Below the pieces are notes generated by a model, which was not told the origin of the DNA, ran no database searches, and saw only the letters and a program-made list of their open reading frames with translations. The position numbers were made by a program, and so were the translations under genes. Shown here in pieces: positions 27,001-31,970 of a DNA stretch of 31,970 bases. Source of the stretch: CAZJHX01 sp964545715 (GTDB lineage: Bacteria > Myxococcota_A > UBA9042 > GCA-2863065); the NCBI GenBank assembly GCA_964545715.1, contig CAZJHX010000127.1, forward strand, positions 1 to 31,970, given 5' to 3'. Numbering within the stretch: position 1 is the first letter of the stretch; each line of letters starts with the position of its first letter.

Positions 27001-30000
27001 CGTCGGTGCACGGGTTTCCGTCGTCACAGCTGGACTGGCCCAGCGACGTACAGGTGCCGCCCGAGCAGGTGTCGCCGCTGGTGCAGTCGTCGCCGTCATC
27101 GCACGGGGCGCTGTTATTCACATGGGTGCAGCCGCCGCCCGCCGAGCAGCCGTCGGTGGTGCAGGGGTTGCCGTCGTCGCAGTCGGGACCCACGCCGGCC
27201 TGGCACTTGCCGGCGGCGCAATAGTCGCCGACGGTGCAGGAGTTGCCGTCGTCGCAGGATCCGGCCGCCGCCGTGTGGACGCAGCCCTTGCCGGCGACGC
27301 AGATGTCGGTGGTGCAGACGTTGCCGTCGTCGCAGCTTGGCCCGTTTCCGGACTGGCACTTTCCGGCGCTGCAGGTGTCGCCGGTGGTGCACTCGTTGCC
27401 GTCATCGCACGGCGCGCTGTTGGGCGGATGGACGCAGCCCAGGCCCGCGACGCAGGAGTCATCGGTGCACGGGTTGCCGTCGTCGCAGCCCGATTGGCCT
27501 AGCGACTGGCAGGCGCCGCCCGCGCAGGTGTCGCCGCTGGTGCAGTCGTTGCCGTCGTCGCACGGCGCGGTGTTGTTGGTGTGGATGCAGCCGCCGCCCG
27601 GCGCGCAGGTGTCGGTGGTGCACGGGTTGCCGTCGTCGCAGTCGCCCAGCACACCCGCCTGACAGGCGCCGTCAGTGCACTTGTCGCCCGCAGTGCACGG
27701 GTTGCCGTCGTCGCAAGCACCGGGGATCGCCGGGTGAACGCAGCCGGTGCCGACCACACAGCCGTCGGCCGTACACGGGTTCTTGTCGTCGCAGTCCACG
27801 GGGCCGCCGATCTGGCACGAGCCGCCGGCGCACACCTCGCCTGTCGTGCACGGTCTGCCGTCGTCGCACGGCAGGGTGTTGGGCGAGTTCACGCAGCCCA
27901 GGCCCGGGAAGCACGCATCCGTGGTGCAGTCGTTGCCGTCGTCGCAGCTGTTCTGGCCCAGCGACTGACAAGCGCCGCCCGAGCACGCGTCGCCCGCCGT
28001 GCAGGAGTCGCCGTCGTCACAGGGCAGCGTGTTGTTGAGGTGGACGCAGCCGCCGCCGGACCCACATGTGTCGGTGGTGCACGGGTTGCCGTCGTCGCAG
28101 TTGGGGCCGGTGCCGGGCAGGCACACGCCGTTGGCGCAGGCGTCGCCGACCGTGCAGCCGTCGCCGTCGTCGCACGAGCCCGCCTTGGGCGCATGGACGC
28201 AGCCGGCGCCCACACAGGCGTCAGCGGTGCACGGGTTGCCGTCGTCACAGCTCTGAGCCACGCCCGCCTGGCACTTGCCGGCGGAGCAGACGGCTCCGGT
28301 GGTGCAGGGCACCCCGTCGTCGCAGGGCAGGGTGTTGGGCGAGTTCACGCAGCCCAGCCCGGGGAAGCACGCATCCGTGGTGCAGTGGTTGCCGTCGTCG
28401 CAGCTGTTCTGGCCCGCCGATTGGCAGGCGCCGCCCGAGCAGGCGTCACCCGCCGTGCAGGAGTTGCCGTCGTCGCACGGCAGGGTGTTGTTGACGTGCA
28501 CACAGCCGCCGCTGACGGTGCAGCTGTCGGTGGTGCAGGGGTTGCCGTCGTCGCAGTTCTGAGGCACGCCGGCCACGCACTTGCCGGCGGAGCAGACGGC
28601 GCCGGTGGTGCAGGATACGCCGTCGTCGCAGGGCAGGGTGTTGGGCGAGTTCACGCAGCCCAGCCCGGGGAAGCACGCATCCGTGGTGCAGTGGTTGCCG
28701 TCGTCGCAGTCCGGGGCGCCGGTGCCCTGGCACTTACCACCCGAACACGTGTCATTGAAGGAGCAGGGGTTGCCGTCGTCGCACGCGCCGGCCACCGGCG
28801 GGTGGAAGCAGCCTGCGCCCGCGACGCAGGTGTCGGCGGTGCACGGGTTGGCGTCATCGCACGTGGCTTTGCCGCCCGCCTGGCACTGGCCACCCAGGCA
28901 CAGGTCGCCGGTCGTGCATGGGTCGCCGTCGCTGCAGGTCCCGCCGGTGGGGGAGTGGACGCAGCCGGACCCGGGCACGCAGAGGTCGATGGTGCAGCTG
29001 TTGCCGTCGTCGCAGTTGGGGGCGCCGCCGCCCTGGCACAGCCCACCGGCGCAGCTGTCGCCGACCGTGCACGGCTTGCCGTCGCTGCAGGGGTTGTTGT
29101 TGTTGATGTTGACGCAGCCCTTGCCGGGCAGGCAGCCGTCGGTCGTGCAGGCGTTGCCGTCGTTGCAGTTCACCGCGGCGCCGCCGACGCACTGGCCGGC
29201 CGAGCAGACGTCCACGCCGGTGCAGGCGTTGCCGTCGTCACATGCACCGCCCGCCGGAATGTGAACGCAGCCCTTGCCGAGAACGCAGCTGTCGATAGTG
29301 CACACGTTGCTGTCGTCGCACGGCGGCTTGGCGCCCGGCAGGCAGCTGCCGCCGAGGCAGGAGTCACCAGCGGTGCAGGGCTCGCCGTCGTCGCAGGGCA
29401 CCGCGTTGGGGACGTGGATGCAGCCCTGGCCCGGCACACAGCTGTCGGTGGTGCACACGTTGTTGTCGTTGCAGGCGGAGATGCCGCCCGGCCGGCACTG
29501 GCCGCCGCCGCATTTATCGCCGGTGGTGCATGGCTCGCCGTCATCGCACGGGGCGTTGTTGTTTACGGACACGCAGCCCGTGCCGCTGACGCAGGAGTCG
29601 GTCGTGCAGGCGTTGCCGTCGTTGCAGTTCGGGACGCCGGTGGACTGGCATGCGCCGCCCACGCAGGTGTCGCCCACGGTGCAGGGGTCGCCGTCATCGC
29701 ACGATCCGCCGTTGGGCAGGTTGACGCAGCCGATGCCGGCGAAGCAGCCATCAGTGGTGCACGGGTTGCCGTCTTCACATGTCGCGGGGACGCCGGTGAT
29801 GCACACACCGTTGGCGCACGTGTCGCCGGCCGTGCACAGGTCGCCATCCTCGCACGGCAGCGCGTTGTTGATGGAGACGCACCCTTTGCCCGGCGCGCAC
29901 GCGTCTGTGGTGCAGCTGTTGCCGTCATCGCACGCGAGGACGCCGCTGCCCACGCACTGTCCGCCGCTGCATTTGTCGGCGGTCGTGCAGGGGTCGCCGT

Positions 30001-31970
30001 CGCTGCACGGGGCGCTGTTGGGGGCATACACACAGCCCTGGCCCAGCACGCAGCTGTCGATGGTGCAGGCGTTGTTGTCGTCGCAGCTGGGCGGCGGCCC
30101 ACCGAAGCACTGATCCGCGACACAGTGGTCGCTGGTCGTGCACGGCTCGCCGTCGTCGCACGCGCCGTTGGTCGGGGTGTGAACGCAGCCCAGGCCGGTG
30201 AGGCAGCTGTCCAGCGTGCACACGTTGCCGTCGTCGCAGCTCGGGACGCCGCCGCCCTGACACACGCCGCCGGCGCACTGATCACCCGTCGTGCAGGGCT
30301 CGCCGTCCTCGCACGCCGCGTTGTTGTTGATCGAGACGCAGCCTTTGCCCGAGGCGCAAGCGTCCGACGTGCACAGGTTGCCGTCGTCGCAGTTGGGCTG
30401 ACCGCCGCCCGTGCACTGTCCGCCGCTGCACTTGTCGACGAGGGTGCAGGGCTCGCCGTCATCACAGGGCACCGTGTTGGGAGCGAAGACGCAGCCGGAC
30501 CCCAGGACGCAGCTGTCGTTGGTGCACGGGTTGTTGTCGGTGCAGACCGTGGGCGTGCCGCCGACGCACTTGCCGGCCAGGCAGGAGTCGCCGCTGGTGC
30601 AGGGCTCGCCGTCGCTGCAAGGGGCCGTGTTCGAATCGTGGATGCACCCCAGCCCGTCGATGCAGCTGTCGGTGGTGCAGGGGTTGACGTCGTCGCAGAT
30701 CTTGTGCCCGCCGGAATGGCACGTAACGCCCACGCACTGATCACCCCCCGTGCACGGCTCGCCGTCGTCGCAGGCGTTGTTGTTGTTAAAGGACACGCAG
30801 CCCTTTCCAGGAACGCAGCTGTCGGTGGTGCACAGGTTGTTGTCGTCGCAGTTCGGCTGGGCGCCTGACTGGCACTGCACGCCCAGGCACTGGTCGCCCA
30901 CGGTGCACGGCTCGCCGTCGTCACACGGGCCGCCGTTGGGCAGGTGCAGGCACCCCAGACCCGGGATGCAGCCGTCGCTGGTGCACTGGTTTGAATCGTC
31001 GCAGGTCGGCTCGGGGCCGGGCACACACGCTCCGTCCGCGCACGTGTCGCCGGCTGTGCAGGGCTTGCCGTCCTCGCACGGCGCCGTGTTGTTGGTCGAT
31101 ACGCAGCCGGTGCCCGCGACACAGGTGTCCGTTGTGCATTGATTGTCGTCGTCGCAGTCCGGTGCGGGACCGCCTTTGCACAGCCCCCCGGCGCACGCGT
31201 CGGCGGTGGTGCACGGCTCGCCGTCGCTGCAGGGCAGGCTGTTTGCCGTATGGATGCACCCGGTGCCGGCCAGGCAGCTGTCGTCGGTGCAGGCGTTGCC
31301 GTCATCACAGCTCGGCGCGGCGCCCCCCTGGCACTGTTTGCTCAGGCATTTGTCGTTGCCGGTGCACGGGTCGCCGTCGTCGCATGGCTCGGTGTTGGCC
31401 GCGTGGATGCAGCCCAGACCGTCCACGCAGCTGTCGGTTGTGCAGGCGTTGCCGTCGTTGCAGTCGCGCGCGCCGCCGCCGCCGCACAGTCCGCCCGCGC
31501 AGGCGTCGTTGACAGTGCAGGGCTCCGCATCATCGCAGGGGGCGGTGTTGTTGGTGAACACGCAGCCTTTGCCCGCCACACACGTGTCGTCGGTGCAGCC
31601 GTTGCCATCGGTGCAGGTCGGGGCCGGCCCGCCCACACACTTGCCAGCTGCGCACTGGTCGCCGGTCGTGCAGGGCTCGCCGTCGTCGCAAAGCAGCGTG
31701 TTGGGCGCATGCTGACAGCCCGTGCCCGCCAGGCAGCTGTCGTCGGTGCAGGGGTTGTTGTCGTCGCAGTCCGTCGGGGTGCCGCCCAGGCACAGCTTGC
31801 CCACGCACGATTCCCCCTGGGTGCAGGGCTCGCCGTCGTCGCACGCGCTGCCCGTCGGGATATGGATGCAGCCCAGGCCGTCGATGCACTTGTCGTTGGT
31901 GCACGTGTTGTCGTCGTCGCAGTCGCGCGGTCCGCCCCCCGGCCAGACCCCCGCCGCCCACCCCACACCC
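23969..31970 (-). CDS. Giant Cys-rich surface protein with CTDC repeats and MYXO-CTERM-like anchor (5' end outside window)
   Basis: The frame runs off the right edge; about 2667 codons are visible and no true start is seen. Residues from about 14 to about 2185 are some 42 tandem units of 51 residues, each with eight Cys in the pattern CDDGNxCTxDxC...GC...CDDGxxCTxGDxC..GxC. Each unit is a doubled half-repeat matching the Dictyostelium-type CTDC repeat known from extracellular matrix proteins. Then come two related Cys-rich modules ending in HCCH....CVP.C.GR.CGDDGCGG.CG.C, separated by a degenerate CTDC stretch. A Pro/Ser/Glu-rich stalk (about 2565–2626) and a hydrophobic segment AAVLLLLSMLALL with a following Arg cluster close the protein. 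A Cys in SGCLAAP before that segment fits a MYXO-CTERM-type sorting signal. Expected location is the cell surface or matrix; acidic CDDG loops may bind calcium (inference). Confidence 0.88.
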   Translation of the reverse strand, partial: GVGWAAGVWPGGGPRDCDDDNTCTNDKCIDGLGCIHIPTGSACDDGEPCTQGESCVGKLCLGGTPTDCDDNNPCTDDSCLAGTGCQHAPNTLLCDDGEPCTTGDQCAAGKCVGGPAPTCTDGNGCTDDTCVAGKGCVFTNNTAPCDDAEPCTVNDACAGGLCGGGGARDCNDGNACTTDSCVDGLGCIHAANTEPCDDGDPCTGNDKCLSKQCQGGAAPSCDDGNACTDDSCLAGTGCIHTANSLPCSDGEPCTTADACAGGLCKGGPAPDCDDDNQCTTDTCVAGTGCVSTNNTAPCEDGKPCTAGDTCADGACVPGPEPTCDDSNQCTSDGCIPGLGCLHLPNGGPCDDGEPCTVGDQCLGVQCQSGAQPNCDDNNLCTTDSCVPGKGCVSFNNNNACDDGEPCTGGDQCVGVTCHSGGHKICDDVNPCTTDSCIDGLGCIHDSNTAPCSDGEPCTSGDSCLAGKCVGGTPTVCTDNNPCTNDSCVLGSGCVFAPNTVPCDDGEPCTLVDKCSGGQCTGGGQPNCDDGNLCTSDACASGKGCVSINNNAACEDGEPCTTGDQCAGGVCQGGGVPSCDDGNVCTLDSCLTGLGCVHTPTNGACDDGEPCTTSDHCVADQCFGGPPPSCDDNNACTIDSCVLGQGCVYAPNSAPCSDGDPCTTADKCSGGQCVGSGVLACDDGNSCTTDACAPGKGCVSINNALPCEDGDLCTAGDTCANGVCITGVPATCEDGNPCTTDGCFAGIGCVNLPNGGSCDDGDPCTVGDTCVGGACQSTGVPNCNDGNACTTDSCVSGTGCVSVNNNAPCDDGEPCTTGDKCGGGQCRPGGISACNDNNVCTTDSCVPGQGCIHVPNAVPCDDGEPCTAGDSCLGGSCLPGAKPPCDDSNVCTIDSCVLGKGCVHIPAGGACDDGNACTGVDVCSAGQCVGGAAVNCNDGNACTTDGCLPGKGCVNINNNNPCSDGKPCTVGDSCAGGLCQGGGAPNCDDGNSCTIDLCVPGSGCVHSPTGGTCSDGDPCTTGDLCLGGQCQAGGKATCDDANPCTADTCVAGAGCFHPPVAGACDDGNPCSFNDTCSGGKCQGTGAPDCDDGNHCTTDACFPGLGCVNSPNTLPCDDGVSCTTGAVCSAGKCVAGVPQNCDDGNPCTTDSCTVSGGCVHVNNTLPCDDGNSCTAGDACSGGACQSAGQNSCDDGNHCTTDACFPGLGCVNSPNTLPCDDGVPCTTGAVCSAGKCQAGVAQSCDDGNPCTADACVGAGCVHAPKAGSCDDGDGCTVGDACANGVCLPGTGPNCDDGNPCTTDTCGSGGGCVHLNNTLPCDDGDSCTAGDACSGGACQSLGQNSCDDGNDCTTDACFPGLGCVNSPNTLPCDDGRPCTTGEVCAGGSCQIGGPVDCDDKNPCTADGCVVGTGCVHPAIPGACDDGNPCTAGDKCTDGACQAGVLGDCDDGNPCTTDTCAPGGGCIHTNNTAPCDDGNDCTSGDTCAGGACQSLGQSGCDDGNPCTDDSCVAGLGCVHPPNSAPCDDGNECTTGDTCSAGKCQSGNGPSCDDGNVCTTDICVAGKGCVHTAAAGSCDDGNSCTVGDYCAAGKCQAGVGPDCDDGNPCTTDGCSAGGGCTHVNNSAPCDDGDDCTSGDTCSGGTCTSLGQSSCDDGNPCTDDACVKGLGCVHPPNSAPCDDGNECTTGDTCSAGKCQSGNGPSCDDGNVCTTDICVAGKGCVHTAAAGSCDDGNSCTVGDYCAAGKCQAGVGPDCDDGNPCTTDGCTAGGGCTHTNNSAPCDDGNDCTSGDTCSGGTCTSLGQSSCDDGNPCTDDACITGLGCIHPPNSAPCDDGNECTSGDTCSGGVCTSLGQSSCDDGNPCTDDGCAPGGGCTHTNNNATCDDGDDCTSGDTCSGGTCTSLGQTTCDDGNECTDDGCVPGLGCVHAPNSAPCSDGDGCSAGDTCSGGECIALGQSSCDDGNPCTDDACIAVLGCIHPPNTAACDDGDSCTSGDACSAGKCQAGAKTDCDDGNPCTGDVCVGGAGCIHPHKGTQCDDGDSCTTGDVCSGGKCVGGAIDCDDGNACTADSCIAGKGCSHDAIGGSCDDGDACTAGDFCSGGACQSGAKTDCDDDNPCTVDNCVSGVGCIHPHSSAACDDGDACTVGDTCSGGKCHASEALDCDDSNPCTSDSCVAGKGCVHTPLDGGSCDTDSACGGVCVAGTCESDGTPTQSACGDVPVTGQCIGGDLVQCILGELVTTSCADVGRLCGWDGSGWGGEGAFACVIGEGQACDAVSDAGSCDGDVLTWCDPATGTTIIEDCAAYDTKCGWTGSYHCCHEPQECVPNCSGRQCGDDGCGGSCGSCDGGKTCSDNGLCGDCDGPDAVCVSGDCGNDNACQTVQCNDQDGCANVALPDGTSCSLDEQLCGGGECKLGYCVPDASPHPDDICGDLPPVGLCDGHVLRKCGDAGPTAVDCAALGLVCGWNPELMDGFGAFGCYAQDQPSCAGVPDSGKCDGSVLTYCSDGEPVVVDCAETNDNCGWTGSFHCCHPPVACVPLCNGRGCGDDGCGGSCGTCADDEYCSESGVCFEACDEAPSAEPHTDEPPSDEPLPAPQSSGSGTPSADAPSSIPTIPGEQVPASGCLAAPSSTGHPAAVLLLLSMLALLTRARRAGRLSGRCHASSPRMHKRTAG
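26688..26987 (-). repeat. Perfect 300-bp direct repeat, copy 1
   Basis: Identical base by base to 27147–27446, offset 459 bases, which is exactly three 51-codon units. Flanking bases diverge at once on both sides. Confidence 0.92.
27147..27446 (-). repeat. Perfect 300-bp direct repeat, copy 2
   Basis: Second copy of the 26688–26987 block. Its offset preserves the reading frame, consistent with unequal crossing-over or gene conversion within the giant surface-protein gene. Confidence 0.92.

Larger units (their letters stand above)
25420..31945 (-). repeat. Tandem coding repeat, 153-bp (51-residue) units, about 42 copies
   Basis: Counted from the translated frame: about 42 consecutive units plus a degenerate last one. 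Nearly all are exactly 51 codons; at least one is 50. Units in the middle (around 26.3–27.7 kb) are the most alike; those toward the right end are more diverged. The unit is itself two CTDC half-repeats of about 25 residues. Confidence 0.9.

Noticed and set aside
27581..30868. Open frame of 1095 codons on the + strand, Ala/Val-rich repeats
   Set aside because: It is the antisense shadow of the 153-bp coding repeats. A stop-free unit stays stop-free when repeated, and the product is a monotonous AVVAV pattern without domain features.
25420..31945. Regularly spaced repeats suggesting a CRISPR array or minisatellite
   Set aside because: The period is 153 bases in an intact reading frame with conserved Cys codons and no unique spacers; it is a coding repeat.

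Overview
The window is GC-rich and almost fully coding. It looks like a Myxococcota/deltaproteobacterial-type genome. The pointers are a kinase–PEGA remnant, a CHASE hybrid-type signalling complement, a lipoprotein subtilase with Ig-like tails, and a giant Cys-rich envelope protein built from CTDC repeats with a MYXO-CTERM-like tail. This placement is inferred from protein types, not from a marker gene. No rRNA, tRNA, CRISPR array, IS element or integrase was seen.

Region 1 (1–8473, + strand) is a tightly coupled three-gene operon with overlapping stops and starts. It holds (i) the 3' 1895 codons of a very large toxin-like protein ending in an adenosine-deaminase-family domain, (ii) a pentapeptide-repeat protein fused to a formylglycine-generating-enzyme-like fold without the catalytic cysteines, and (iii) a short AAA-type protein with a degenerate P-loop. 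The combination resembles cargo and accessory genes at extracellular contractile injection system (eCIS) loci. The structural genes, if present, would lie to the left of the window, so this is an inference.

Region 2 (8436–13471, − strand) is a probable operon: subtilisin-like lipoprotein protease, then an outer-membrane beta-barrel gene broken by a single-base frameshift, then a CHASE-domain membrane histidine kinase. Region 3 (13674–18844, + strand) holds the two surviving ends of a deleted Ser/Thr kinase–PEGA gene, a 1018-aa membrane-anchored protein of unknown function, and a class III adenylate cyclase. Region 4 (18857–20373, − strand) is a response regulator followed by a REC–histidine kinase, translationally coupled. 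A divergent small lipoprotein follows a roughly 300-base regulatory gap with several inverted repeats.

Region 5 (20882–31970, − strand) contains a secreted basic protein paired with a HEAT-repeat protein whose N-terminus resembles the vitellogenin/large lipid transfer fold, then a small YcxB-like membrane protein. Last is the 3' part (about 2667 codons visible) of a giant cysteine-rich surface protein. This protein consists of about 42 copies of a 51-residue, 8-cysteine unit, each a doubled CTDC half-repeat, followed by two further Cys-rich modules, a Pro-rich stalk and a membrane anchor. A 300-bp perfect direct repeat spaced 459 bp (three units) shows recent expansion. The last few dozen bases look like low-quality contig-end sequence.
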